DNA from: Pempheris klunzingeri
Lineage: Eukaryota; Chordata; Actinopteri; Acropomatiformes; Pempheridae
Direction of reading: 5' to 3'
Assembly (NCBI RefSeq): GCF_042242105.1
Contig: NC_092019.1
Span: 16,413,328-16,477,327, forward strand
Length of the DNA stretch: 64,000 bases
Shown: piece by piece, positions 16,264-36,302 of the stretch
How the letters are laid out: every line of letters starts with the position of its first letter
Numbering within the stretch: position 1 is the first letter of the stretch
Translations under genes and position numbers: made by a program
The notes under the pieces: model-generated
Told to the model about the DNA's origin: nothing
The model's input: the letters and a program-made list of their open reading frames with translations, nothing else
Databases searched by the model: none

Positions 16264-16598
16264 GACAAAAATGCAAAGGTCAGCTATGTAATCTGCAGTA
16301 AAGATAATTACATTTCATATGATTGCTTTCTCATTATAAAAATAAATCCATTTTTTTCTGTCTGGCTACACATCAGCAGACACTCTCCCAGCGTCTAAGT
16401 GAGCCTCTGAGTGCACACTTATTAGGATCAGAGCGCTCAGTGGCACAGGCATGAAGCAAGAGCACATACAGTATACACAGCACATGCAGAAAACACACAC
16501 TTGTTCGAGCACAGTCTCACTCAAAGCACCAATGAAAGTCACTCACCCTGGAGCAGAGTCGCAAGTATCAAGAGCCAAAGAGCCACAGCCTGCCACAT
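9540..16598 (-). CDS. Nicotinic acetylcholine receptor alpha-7-type subunit
   Basis: A pentameric ligand-gated cation channel subunit of the plasma membrane. Ten coding exons in transcript order: 16598-16547, 15206-15073, 14178-14134, 13636-13527, 13441-13362, 13119-12952, 12393-12199, 11713-11627, 11496-11387, 10418-9540. They sum to 1860 nt (619 residues plus TGA) with every phase matching. Visible: signal peptide starting [17 protein letters not shown]; a 15-residue exon [15 protein letters not shown] as in CHRNA7; [12 protein letters not shown]; Cys-loop [16 protein letters not shown]; vicinal cysteines FYDCC marking an alpha subunit; pore helix M2 [18 protein letters not shown], almost identical to alpha-7; C-terminal M4 with [18 protein letters not shown]. 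Exon pattern and M2 place it in the alpha-7/8 clade, able in principle to form homopentamers. The M3-M4 loop is much longer than in human alpha-7 (502 residues total) and holds a poly-Thr run. Which fish paralogue it is (chrna7, chrna8 or chrna11 type) I cannot decide. Confidence 0.93.
10255..10310 (-). repeat. Trinucleotide tract encoding poly-Thr in the receptor loop
   Basis: GTGGTGGTGG-type triplets on the + strand are read on the minus strand as ACC/ACT codons, giving a run of eight threonines ([14 protein letters not shown]) within the cytoplasmic M3-M4 loop. It is low-complexity coding sequence and probably length-variable. Confidence 0.85.
11220..11328 (+). mobile_element. Short retroposed repeat with perfect 13-bp target duplication
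   Basis: A 109-bp insertion begins CCATCCATTATCTATACTGC and contains GGGCGAGAGGCGGGGTACAC and CTGGACTGGTCGCCAGTC, the core of a very common teleost repeat. It is flanked by an exact 13-bp direct repeat TGTTTATAGAAGT at 11207-11219 and 11329-11341. That is typical of target-primed reverse transcription. It lies in the receptor intron between the last two coding exons. Confidence 0.88.
16217..16262. repeat. (TATC)n microsatellite
   Basis: Uninterrupted TATC tetranucleotide repeat of about 11 units in intron 1 of the receptor gene. Confidence 0.95.
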
Positions 16599-18050
16599 AC
16601 TGCATTCCTCTGTAATAACAGAGAAAGAGAGGAAGAAGAGGGAGAAATGAGGAGAGAGGATGAGGCTGAGGATAAGAAAAGGAGAGTGTGATGGAGATTT
16701 GGAAGGGGAAGAAGAGGTTGTAGAAAACAAGTGGAGAGAGTGTGATAACAGCAGCGGCAGAGAGGAGAAAGAGAGAGGAAGGGAGAGCAGGAGAGACAGA
16801 GTGGGTGAGGGATGCAGTGAAACGAATACTCCTCTGAAGAAGGAGATGCTGTGTGTTGGAGTCACTCAGATATTGAGAGCTAGACATAGCCTGACCTACA
16901 GTTTAAACTCACCCTTCATGCCTCTCTGCTCATCAGTTCCTGCAGACTTTCTGATATGCACTTATCTGTCATCACATCAGTCATTTTACCATGGACTTGC
17001 TCGCTGTTGTATTTTCCGCAGCTGGGAGGGATCTCAAGAGGGACTTTTGAGAGAGTCTATTCAGGGGATTATGTAGTTGCAGCAGTCTGTCTTTAACTCA
17101 AAGATTGAGAAAGGATAAAGGGCACAAAATAACAATGTTGTGTATAAACACACAAGTGACATACAGGGCTCATCAGACATTATTAAACAGTCCAAACATA
17201 CTGAAAGATTTAACACTTCTAAGCTCTTAGAAGAGCTTCTAAGCTCTGTCACTTTCTAATTTACACCAGCCAGGAGCATTTGAAAGCTGCTTGATGCCTT
17301 TTAACTAGTCAAACCTGGCATCATTACATTCACAGAGCAATGCTGACACCCACTGGACATGTTTGTAAAGTGCAAAAGTTATCTCACCAGACATGATCTA
17401 AAGTCTCTTGAGAGCTTACTGCATTATACACACATTTGTTATGAGTCCAAAGTTCTCCAATTATTATTATTATGGTTTGGCTTAGGAGGGGAACTATTTT
17501 AGTGCATATATGGAATGAGGCCTTACTCAAGTTTAGAATGTAATAACAGTGGGCTGCTCTGTTCTGAAGATGTAGGCAGGTCTCTACCTCATTATAGCAG
17601 CAATTTTCAAGTGCTACTCACATCCATAGATGAGGCTGACAAATTATGACGGAAAAGGGGCTTTAAAGACTGTTGCCAATGCCTGGAATTCTTTCAGATT
17701 CACATGAAAGGGAGGGACTGAACAGGAGTGCGAGTACAGCAGAGAAGATAATCAGTGCCACTATTAAACTACTACTACACAACACTGCATCACAAACTCC
17801 CGCACTCCCATCCCTCTCCACGCCTGCTCTCTCTCCTGTCATCGGGGGAAAGGACACAGACTGCTGAATAACCTTTTCCCCACAGCAATCAGACTGCTAA
17901 ACCACAAGTAAGAAAGAGAGAAATAAACTATATATAGGCTGAGTGCCCACCACGTGTAAACTACAGTTCATTCAGATTAATAAATCCTACGGTCCTGGAG
18001 AAAATTCCCTCAAATGTAAATGTAATTTTTGTTGTATCACATGGCAGTAA
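16599..18050. other. Upstream region of the receptor gene
   Basis: The sequence just upstream of the receptor start codon, read on its strand, is strongly CT-rich (16620-16850) and probably includes its 5' UTR and promoter. I see no TATA box that I would defend. From 17690 to 17890 there is a possible retrotransposon remnant. Nothing else is recognisable. Confidence 0.5.
17690..17890 (+). repeat. Possible LINE 3'-domain remnant
   Basis: The translated segment AEKIISATIKLLL followed by IGGKDTDC and, in DNA, AGACTGCTGAATAACC and CAATCAGACTGCTAAACC resembles the decayed C-terminal end of fish non-LTR retrotransposons. Similarity is weak and from memory only. Confidence 0.3.
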
Positions 18051-18059
18051 CACTGTGCA

Positions 18060-18500
18060 GCCCCTTCGTACACACATCCGACCCAAAATGCGGAAGCATG
18101 CGAAGGACGCGTCTAAAACTTATCCGAACCTTGCCAACGAGGCTGCGTCATCAACATGCGACGTGCAGCTGTGGTCGCAAGCGTCAGACGTCACTACTTC
18201 GCGCACCAGTTCTTTGATTGTTTCTATCACCGCATTAAAATATTGCACACCAGCAAGAGCCCACTGAGGTGAAACACAGCAAGTCAAGGTAATCGATTAG
18301 AGCGATTAAGCTTCTTTAAATCATTTTTATGGCTTGGCTGAAGAGTGGTGTGGGTGTGTTCGGTTAACAGAGAAGGAACTGGCAGTGCTGCAGGCTGTAG
18401 TTGGAAATGGTGCAGTGCCAGTGCGGTGTACTGCTGCCAGTGAGGAGCTAACGGGCTAGCTAACGTTAGCTGGAGGAGGAACGATGTTCAGCTGGCTGCT
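18060..18500 (+). promoter_or_regulatory. adar: CpG-rich stretch, candidate constitutive adar promoter
   Basis: CpG dinucleotides are dense from 18068 to 18240, unlike the surrounding AT-rich DNA, and include a CRE-like GACGTCAC near 18189. A good splice donor context AAG|GTAATC lies at 18289. It sits upstream of the ISRE promoter, the same order as the constitutive and inducible promoters of mammalian ADAR. It could instead serve the divergent receptor gene. No transcript evidence is available. Confidence 0.4.
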
Positions 18501-18885
18501 GCTAGCGACACACGTTGCCCTTTAATAGAGGCGTTACTGTAACACATTCAGAAAGTTAGAAATCTCAGTGTCTCGGGGCTTTTTTAAATTAAATTTAAGC
18601 ATCACGTCCGACCTTTAGCCGTCCACCTTATGAGGTTTATGTCCCATCAAAGAATAACCATCAGAAGTCAAAAGCAAACGATAACAGCTAGCTTAGCTAC
18701 GACTTCCGTCCATTGCCATGCAACTGATTAATCCTCCGAAAATGATTGCACCCTTTTTGAAATGTGTGTCCATCTGTTGTGACTCTCAGAAACTCCAACG
18801 ATAAATATATTCAAAGTGGCAAAAAGCCTATTCAGTGTTTGCTGTCTAACTTTCATCATTGCATTAGTTTGTGTCGTCCAGTTAT

Positions 18886-18932
18886 TCTATCTATCTATCA
18901 TCTATCTATCATCTATCTATCATCTATCTATC

Positions 18933-19027
<95 letters not shown>
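18886..19027. repeat. (ATCT)n microsatellite with ATC interruptions
   Basis: About 140 bp of ATCT/TCTA tetranucleotides, with several units shortened to ATC in the first third and one in the middle. It lies between the two candidate adar promoters. Confidence 0.95.
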
Positions 19028-19892
19028 GCATCCAAACGCTACATGATGAAATAGCTTTAGTAATATTAATTGACTGTATCCAGTATTTTCAATTGCAGCG
19101 TTGCACGTTTGTACTTGATCAAGATAAACGATTGTAAACATATCTCAGACGATTTTAGTTGAAAATTGAATCGGAACAGATTTGATTGAATTAAAGTAAC
19201 CCATTTTCAATTTCGTTGTACCTGTTACAATGACAAAGACATTCATTCATTCCATTCATAATTAAATGTGCTGATAAATCTTCTGTAATTTGGTGCAGTT
19301 ACTGAAAGCTAAATGGCTGGAAGTCGCTCACTGATGGGAAGTTTAACTTGGATGTAGTCATACCTTTTGTTTGGGTTAAACTGTGCGCGCAATGTTGTTA
19401 GAAAAGGTATGCATGTGTGAAAAGGGGTGATATAGTTCCTGTAGGCGCAGCATGTGTCTGCGCTACTCTTGTGTATAATAGTGACCTTCACCTTATAGTA
19501 CTCTTGCGTTGTTTTTTCCATCCTGTCACAATCCTGTTACAAGATATCAGCGTTTTGCTGTGATATTTGTATCTCCCAAAATGTATTGCATTACTATCAG
19601 TCTCCTCCATTCCGTTTTATTTTTAATGTGAGAATCTGATCTGAGCATGTGCTGCCGTCTCTGCCACAGTGTGCCGTATACAGCATGCATCCAAGGGAGG
19701 ATGTCCTTGTGGCTCCGCGGTAACACCGGTACATGGATTGTTTGAGTTGGACCGCAGAGCGACCTCTTTAAACATCAAAACTTAAAGCCAGTCACAGAGG
19801 AGCTGCAGCCTCACCACTGTTTCATACTCTGTAGACTCGTCCGCCCATCGTGTCTGTGAGTCCGTCCGTCTGCCCTCGGTGCGCCTCCTGCC

Positions 19893-19904
19893 GGTCACGT
19901 GACC
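19893..19904. promoter_or_regulatory. adar: Perfect 12-bp E-box palindrome GGTCACGTGACC
   Basis: The site contains GTCACGTGAC, the consensus bound by USF and MiT/TFE factors (CLEAR motif). It is 32 bases upstream of the ISRE and about 130 upstream of the TATA box. Binding is inferred from the motif and position only. Confidence 0.55.
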
Positions 19905-19935
19905 AACAAAAGAGACTTAACTTTTGGTTAGAAAT

Positions 19936-19947
19936 GAAAACGAAACT
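19936..19947 (+). promoter_or_regulatory. adar: Interferon-stimulated response element (GAAAACGAAACT)
   Basis: The 12-mer matches the ISRE consensus GAAANNGAAACT exactly. It lies 84 bases upstream of a TATA box and ahead of a non-coding exon of adar. Mammalian ADAR p150 is transcribed from an interferon-inducible promoter with an ISRE. The same logic is therefore inferred here for the fish gene. Confidence 0.8.
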
Positions 19948-20030
19948 TAACTTTAAATCAGGCCGTGGCCTTTTCCTTAACTTTCATGTTGCAATAGATA
20001 AGCAACGCGTTTTACAGCACCGACTAAACG

Positions 20031-20038
20031 TATATAAG
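20031..20038 (+). promoter_or_regulatory. adar: TATA box (TATATAAG)
   Basis: A good TATA element, placed between the ISRE and a spliceable non-coding exon. Transcription would be expected to start near 20060-20070. Confidence 0.65.
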
Positions 20039-20061
20039 CGAGCCACACCACACGTGTTTCC

Positions 20062-20218
20062 ATCCGTGAAGGACCTGGTTCATCCTGAAGTTTACCCTCC
20101 GCGTTGGAAATAATTTTTTAGTCCTCTGATCACCGGGAAGCTGCAGGACCACAGGCTTTTTAAGCTCGACACCCTTTTCCACCGCTGCCTCTGTCATTTG
20201 TCATTTGAGCTGCTCTAG
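20062..20218 (+). other. adar: adar non-coding first exon (inducible promoter), candidate
   Basis: The exon starts at the presumed TATA-driven start site and ends at donor TAG|GTGAGA (20219). It contains no ATG at all, so it can only be 5' UTR. The next acceptor is TTTCAG at 21611-21615, giving an intron of about 1.4 kb. The left boundary is estimated from TATA spacing. Confidence 0.5.
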
Positions 20219-21615
20219 GTGAGATCCACAACAGTCTGTGAGCCCACTGGGCCTCGTGCTACCTGTAGCTGTGGCGTTCAATGTGGACCGACTTCGGAGC
20301 ATGTACCGGGTCTCCCTCCTGACTGCTGACATGACAGCGGACTCAAAGGTCTCAGTGACGGAGGGTGGGGGGTCACTTTGAACATCAAGCTGTGTGCCGG
20401 TGGCGTTTAACTGTGTCTTGACATGAGGAGTTGGTTCTTGGGTTGGTAAATGGGTTGTCTTGTTGGTGCCTCTGCCCAACACGGAGGAGCGTGATGACAG
20501 CAGATCCCGAAAAACACAACGTTGTTATTTTGGCTGTCAACTGTTGCCTTGCATCAGGGTCAAGATGAGTCAGCTCCAGCCCTGTTTGGCCCCTGGGCTG
20601 CCGGCCCTGTCGGCCCCTATTACCGTGATGCACCAACACTGTGGTGTTCTCTATTAATGTGGCGGAGTTCTGGCCTGCACAGCTCTATGTGACAGACCAG
20701 CTATGCTGACTGGGCCAGAGGGGATGAAACCTGACTCAGTATTGGGTGTCCCCATGTTGTCAGTCTCACTGATATAGACATCATTGAGTGTTGTCAGGTA
20801 TGACACTTGAGGCTGAATCAATGTCTGTTGCACCATAGAAGGATATTGGAATTATTTGCTGTACCGTTAAGGATCTATATTGCTACTCAGTAAACCTTTT
20901 CATTTGTGTTTTTGTTTTTTGGAGAAAGGACTAAATCTAGCTCTGCAAAACCTTTATCATTACAGTCAGGACTGTCTGCTGGGAACTGCTTGGTTTTCTG
21001 TCCACAGCTTGTCACTGACAGGCAGCCCTTTACAGTCTTGTGTCCTTGGAACTGTCCTTTTTGTCTGCATCACTGTCTCACTTTTCCTCTCCGTTATGGA
21101 TCCAGATCCAGCAATAATTTGTAAGGCCAGAAATAAAACAGAATAGTCACAAGAAGGTCTGAATTATTAATCACCATCCTTTTACCCTGGGATTAAGTTT
21201 CAGTGTGACTGGGTGAGACAGTGTGTCACCCTGCAGTATCCTTGTAGACTGCCCAGGCTATAGTCTGAAGATGTACACAGCTGACAGTGTCAGCGTATCT
21301 TAGAGCTCTTCATTTTTTCCCCATAATATCCAATGTATGTATATGTATATATACTGCATGGCAGGAAGGCAAGATTGTAGGATGACTTTAAAAACTGTGT
21401 CCTTGAAAACGGGTATGGAGTCACTCACCTATCAAAGGACACTGGTGCATGTTGGAGACTCGCCAGCAGGACCTAAACTTGTGTTACTGGCTGGAACAAC
21501 AGTTACTTTTACTCTCCCAACTGCAGCTAATTTTCCAAGTATTGAATTACCTTACTGTCATGTATGTATGTTTATTAATATTGTCCTAACTTTGTTTTTT
21601 TTGTTTGTGTTTCAG
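20219..21615 (+). other. adar: adar intron 1
   Basis: About 1.4 kb between the candidate non-coding exon and exon 2. Apart from short frames without similarity to proteins I see nothing in it. Confidence 0.5.
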
Positions 21616-21746
21616 GTGCTTTCAGTGTGCAATTGGCCTGCCCTGACTTTCCATCAGGGTCTGCTTGTTTGTGCTTGAGGACGTACACTCATACAGACGC
21701 TGCACAGCCAGCTGCACCGGCCCCCTTCACGCCCAACCCCTGCGCT

Positions 21747-30955
<9,209 letters not shown>

Positions 30956-32513
30956 AACAGTGCAGGATGCATTATTAAGTGGGTTATATGAATATATGGA
31001 GTAAGAAAAGCACAAGGCAGCGGCAGATTGAAAGGGTGGATGTGAAGAAAAAACAAAAGGACAATCACACAATGGATAGCCAGTGGCCAGAGCTGTATAT
31101 TCTGATGAAACATGGTTAAAGGCTTCAGAGGAAGAGTGATGGGAAGCGACAGAATAAATGAGAGGAAGATGACAAAGGAAAAGCCTGAAGGATGAGTGGG
31201 GTCACAGAGAGCTAAGGAGACATCCACAGGGTGTACAGAATAATGTAAACACTACATGAAAAAGGATTTAGCTTCAGTCAGTAAATCTTCACGGTAAACA
31301 CTGCTACAAATCTGACTTGTGTTAGTTTGCAAAACAATTACTGTGTTGTCAGCTTTCTTTATGCTGCATATAAATGTGGATTTGTTTCAAATTGTATTTT
31401 CAGTCTTTCTTTTGTCTTTAGTGTTTGGCATATGCTGCCATTATTTTTCCATTGTTCTACTTGATATGTGAACTTATTTTTGCAGGTTCTTTGACCATTG
31501 CATTTGCAGTTTGGACCCACTTGATTTGGCTTCTTTGGATCACGGTTTGTCTAATTTTGCCATGAGAGCTTGAGTAGCTGACAAGTACTGCTAATTGGCA
31601 TTCAACCTAATATGACCTGTCATTGTAGCAGTGCTTGTAATTGTGATTAAGTAAATTTAGAGCTGACGTCCTCTGTCATGAAGTGCTTATTATTGTTTTC
31701 TGCTCCCTGTATTCTACTGCATGGAAACACAAGCAGCTGATTTAAGGACAGCCAGCAGTAACAACAGGACGCTCTCAGCAGGAATCTTGATTTTTGAAAA
31801 TTGCACTCTCCTTAGTTAGATGTCACGTGTAAACTTGGAAATTAGTCCTTGCTCATCACAGTCCCAGCTCACATTGTACACAAGAAGCGTTCGCTGCACA
31901 TGAGAACATAAATGCCAACTTTTGGCAGTATCTCTGGTCAGTGACTAACCAAACATTCACTGTCCATCATTTCAGGCTTTAGCTTTAGCTCCTGTACATA
32001 CTCTGAAGCCTTCAATCAAGGAACATTTATGAGTGAAATTTAAGCTTACTGTGCACCCTCAGCTGTCAACATGTCGTTTCCATTAGCATTGCATAGGTCA
32101 GTGCGCCCCTTTGACCAGTTTCATCATTTTTCTGTGTTATGTGCTTTTATATACGTAGAATTGTCAATAACTCCAAAAGTAAAGTATTTCTGTTCTTATG
32201 TTGTGTTCTTGTGTGTGAGTATTTTTTCTTTTTTCTTCACTCCTGTTAGTAGGTTCGTCAGTAGCTGGCCATGCTAGCGAGCCGTGGAAAGTCTCAACTG
32301 TCCTGCCCGCATATAGTTTTTTTTTTTTTTTAGAGCTTGATAAGAAAAGGCTTTTAGGTTCTCTTGCATGGCCAGTTCTTGAGGACTGTGAGTACGTGGG
32401 GACATTTTTGTTGTCTAAGGAGAGTGTGTTATCTGTTGTTGATTTGGTTACGTGTAGATGGATGGTGCAATATATACATCAGGTATATACAAATACATGA
32501 ACACACAGACATA

Positions 32514-33382
32514 CAGTGGGGTCCAATAGCCCGAGTCCAGTTCCAGAAAATCATTTATTCGAAAACTAACACAAATGTTTTGTCAAATAACTTATTTATC
32601 AAAATATTGTTTTGTTTTTTTAATTTTGTTAATGCAGTAAGTAAAAGGTATTTGAACTTCGAGGTTTCTCAGTATTCACTCTGTCCACAGCACAGCACAG
32701 CATTTGCATTGGACAATGCAGGTTTTTTTTGTTTGTTTTGTTTTTTGGCAGCGCTTGAAAAGCCTCATTACTCAAGCACTCTAATTAAAAAAACATGTCA
32801 GAGATGTACTGTACAGGTTTAGCCATCACAGATGTTTGTTCTGTTGGAGGCTCAGTAACTGCATTTCTCAGGCGAATCATCACTCCACAGTACTTGCAAC
32901 GGTTTAATGTGGCTTTGATGCATGTACAGAGACATTTTTTTCTTCTTCTTTCAAATGGTTTTAATCTTGAAGCGATGATATGCCTCTGTAGGACAGAGTG
33001 GCACCTCTCTGGTCAGTGTGTAGTTGGCGTGTTCCCTGCGGTGTTAAAAGTTCAAATTTTATCTGAAGAATTTGTCACCGTCTTCAGCAGTGATATCTAT
33101 ATATACTGTTGTTTCTCTTAATAAAGACTTAAAAACGTGGAATGCATTTTCCCGTCAGTTTGCTTTGATCAAGGTACAGCAGTAATTACACATATAAGAC
33201 ATAATATAGCAAAATAAATTGCTTATAGTATTTGATACATTTCTTTAAAGATGACGTAATTAAAGTTAGCTCTAAATGCATTTGAAGAAGCTTTAAAGGA
33301 GATTATTTTATATGTATTTTTTAGTTTTTATCATTAGAATGTCCCATTCTTGGTGGTGAACTCAGACTTTTGGACCCCGCTG
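32514..33382. mobile_element. Tc1-like non-autonomous element or remnant
   Basis: The left end CAGTGGGGTCCAATAG and, inverted, the right end CAGCGGGGTCCAAAAG match at most positions and resemble Tc1-type termini common in fish. TA precedes the left end; the right flank is TT, presumably mutated. No transposase frame is present. The element lies in the adar 3' UTR. Confidence 0.55.
33120..33125 (+). terminator. adar: Poly(A) signal AATAAA (proximal)
   Basis: Canonical hexamer in the adar 3' region, located inside the Tc1-like remnant. Confidence 0.4.
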
Positions 33383-33584
33383 TTTGTACAAAGTGATTTT
33401 TGAGTTTAATGCTGTATATACAGTATGTCTGTGTGTGTATGTATATGTATAGGTTTAATGTATATATTTTGTAAATCATCTACAGTTGCTTTTCTATATT
33501 TTTTTCCTGATGTTTTAATTAAACTGCAATGACTATGCTGTTTTTTTACCAATGACATTTGGAAACTACAAAAGTAAGTAAAAA

Positions 33585-33590
33585 AATAAA
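33585..33590 (+). terminator. adar: Poly(A) signal AATAAA (distal)
   Basis: Canonical hexamer followed by GTGATGTGTGCCTGGTGTTTG, a GT-rich downstream element. It is the best poly(A) site context in the 3' flank of adar. Confidence 0.55.
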
Positions 33591-34240
33591 AATAAGTAGC
33601 AATGTTTCAGTGGAGTGATGTGTGCCTGGTGTTTGCGTCTTGTTAGATGCTTTCTGTTTACCACCTACTTCTTTTTCTACTTTCTACTTCCTTCAAAAGG
33701 GGGTTTGCTGGATGATGGATCATTAAAGGCCTGAAAATGTAGAGGTCTAACACTGGAAATAGACTTTCTTTGTTTAAAGTTTGAAAGAGCAGGCGATGCT
33801 AATTTCCTCAGGGTGGCGTTTAGCTCCAGTCTACTTGACTGCAATGCTCCAAAGGATCAGCAGATGGAAACGTGTCCTCACCTTAGGGCCAGAGGCTGTA
33901 CATGCAAGCGGAGAAATGCTACTGACGAGTCGCAGGTGACTTGATATTCATAGAGGATGCTTGACAAAATTTATAGGTGTGTTTCCTTATCCTTAGCAAA
34001 ATCTGTGCAGCCCTGATATTTATTTTATCTATATAGATGAGATTATGTTATGTATTATATGGGCTCCTTACGTTAATTTCATGATTTCACAAGCTTATCA
34101 TCCTTTGCTTTCATTTTCAGTGAGTACAGTAAGTACCAGTGCAAGCAAGCAGCATGTAAGATGCATCAAAAGTGTACATAGATGTATATAAAGACAAATG
34201 AAAATTAGACCAATGGGGTAGTGATAGTAAGAGGGGAAAT

Positions 34241-34340
34241 CCATCCATTGTCTATATCACTTATCCTTCAGGATCGCAGGGGGGCTGGAGCCAATGCCAG
34301 CTGACTTTGGGTGAGAGGCGGGGTACACCCTGGGCTGGTC
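34241..34340 (+). mobile_element. Short retroposed repeat (same family as 11220)
   Basis: Starts CCATCCATTGTCTATATCAC and contains GGGTGAGAGGCGGGGTACAC. Imperfect direct repeats flank it (AGAGGGGAAAT at 34230-34240 and AGAGGGAACAT at 34341-34351, two mismatches). They are consistent with an old target-site duplication. Confidence 0.75.
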
Positions 34341-35394
34341 AGAGGGAACATCATATTTTCAAAATAAACAGAATAATATACCAATCATATCATCATATCA
34401 TAGCGAGGAGAGTATTATGGTAAAAATGTCTTTATTCTTGGTGTCATCTCTCAGAGATGTTATGTGCTGTAAAATCATGACACTGGATAATACCCACGCT
34501 GTTTCTTAATGTGATTCGATAACATTCAGAACATTTGAACAAGTCATGTAGAGCTGTCGCTTGGTGTGATTTCTCACTGAGAACAAATAGTTATATTCAG
34601 TGTCTAATTCTGAATCAGTTCTGTGTGGCAGTAGATTCAGTCTTTTCTCCAGTTCAGCAGCAATTGTCTCTGTCAAGAGACAGGATGGTGGCAGTAATAT
34701 TGCCAGCCAATCAGAGTAGTGCCTCATAAATAATTTTATTGTTAATCTCCCCCAAACCACCTGTGTCATTAGAGGAGGATGTGTAGCAGTAGTTGTTTGT
34801 GATGAAACAAAATACAGATAGTGGTTCTACCAGTTGGTGTGATAGTGCCTCCACACTTACGCTAAGAAATCAATCAGTGTTAGTTAACATGTGTGAACAT
34901 ATATTGATGCATGTTTAAGTTGGCTTGTTTCAAACAGGAGCTCCACCCATTAAGTTGGATTCATATTATCTCTCCTGTCAAGTATTTGAATGGTGGGAGG
35001 GCAGGACTAATGATAGAGAGAGAGGAGTAAAGCACGATGGAGGGAAGGATGGACGAGTGGATCCGGGCTGCATGGGGTGAAATATTAGTCCAGACCGAAG
35101 GGCTTAAATGAGCCCAATCGATGTTCTCCAGTGAGAGAGGGGAAGGAGGGAGTACGTGAAGGCTGAGTGGGGGGAGAAATGGCTTACAAGCTACGCTAAG
35201 AAAACACAAGATCACAAGAACCTGTGAAGTCCGCTGCAAATTTACAATGGCCATCAAAGGTGTGACAGGAGGGATCGAGCCTCAAGTCCATGAAGCATTA
35301 GGAATGAAAAGATGGGCCATGAAAGAGTATCATGGTGCTGTGAGGGTAATGGATGGTATTTTCAGTTGGGTACAAATATTTTGCCATGATACTG

Positions 35395-35510
35395 GCCACT
35401 GACCTCATGGTGCCACCATGAGGACATGCTAACATGCTAAACTAAAATGGTGAACATGCTAATAACAAATGGGCCAAATGACAACCATACCATCAGGCCA
35501 CATGTGAGGA
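35395..35510. repeat. Teleost dispersed repeat fragment (ATGCTAACATGCTAA family)
   Basis: Contains GGACATGCTAACATGCTAAAC and GGTGAACATGCTAAT, words I associate with a common fish repeat. Boundaries are approximate. Confidence 0.4.
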
Positions 35511-36169
35511 ACACAGTATACTGAATATTATATGAATTTATTGCCTTTATCAGACGAATTACACAGCTAGGAAAGTGACGTATGTGGAGGCTAGAGTCAG
35601 GAGGGCAGAGTTTGGTAATGAGGGAAAGCTCCTTTGTTGACAAAGATGCTCTTTGTTTTAGTACAGAGGAGCTGGAGTGCTTTCGTTTCAAACTTTATAC
35701 TGCTTTCACTGCACTGAGAAATTCTGCTTTTATCTCTGGTACATTGTCAATAAGGTTTTGCGTTTTTTATGCTATGATGCCTTTTTAACTACGACAAATA
35801 ATTGGATGGTTGGCTGTTTGGAATTTACTTTTAAGGTGTTTGTTCTTTGTAGTATTTCTCCTCTTAAGTGTTGAATGTTATGGTGGTTATTCTCCACATG
35901 GCATTGTATAGTAGCACAGGGCTAGTGTTTCCATAATGCCACAATAATGACAAATGTAGTACTGCTGAATGGTAATTAGTACCATTACAGTGATCACACT
36001 GTACCATAACACCATGGTCCCTACTACAATGGCACATTACAGCTAGTAGATCTAGTAAAATTCACTTCATTTTGTTAAGGAATATATCAGACAGTGTCAC
36101 TGAGCTGAAAGATATGAGACAGCTGAGTCAGGCACATTGCAGAATCACACGCACACAAACAGCAACCAT

Positions 36170-36302
36170 GCATAAACTTTATTATCATGCTGACACTTTG
36201 AAACTGTAATTAGCTCCTGAAGTCCTTTAACACTTCTAAATGTTACTATCAGGACAGCTGCACGCACTCGCAGACATACTTAGCCAATTGCCTCTTCAAT
36301 CA
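36170..36302 (+). repeat. Diverged duplicated segment, copy A
   Basis: Shares ATCATGCTGACACT, GAAACTGTA, TTAGC and GACAGCTGCAC with copy B at 37695-37840, in the same order and orientation with many substitutions. It is a direct repeat about 1.5 kb apart. The family is unknown to me. Confidence 0.6.

Larger units (their letters stand above)
30956..33610 (+). other. adar: adar 3' UTR
   Basis: About 2.6 kb without coding frames follows the stop at 30953-30955. AATAAA occurs at 33120-33125 and again at 33585-33590. The second is followed within 20-50 bases by a GT-rich tract (33611-33650), the classical downstream element. A Tc1-like remnant occupies 32514-33382. The 3' end could be at either signal. 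Confidence 0.5.

Noticed and set aside
16543..16887. 114-codon minus-strand frame overlapping the receptor start
   Set aside because: It is CT-rich low-complexity sequence in another frame. It might act as a uORF if the transcript starts upstream of 16887, but nothing supports it as a protein.
18764..19137. Frames with repeated Ser-Ile-Tyr-Leu
   Set aside because: They only translate the (ATCT)n array.
21627..21746. Upstream extension of the adar reading frame beginning at 21627
   Set aside because: The codon at 21627 is GTG, not ATG. The open frame before 21747 is explained as in-frame 5' UTR of exon 2; the first ATG is 21747.
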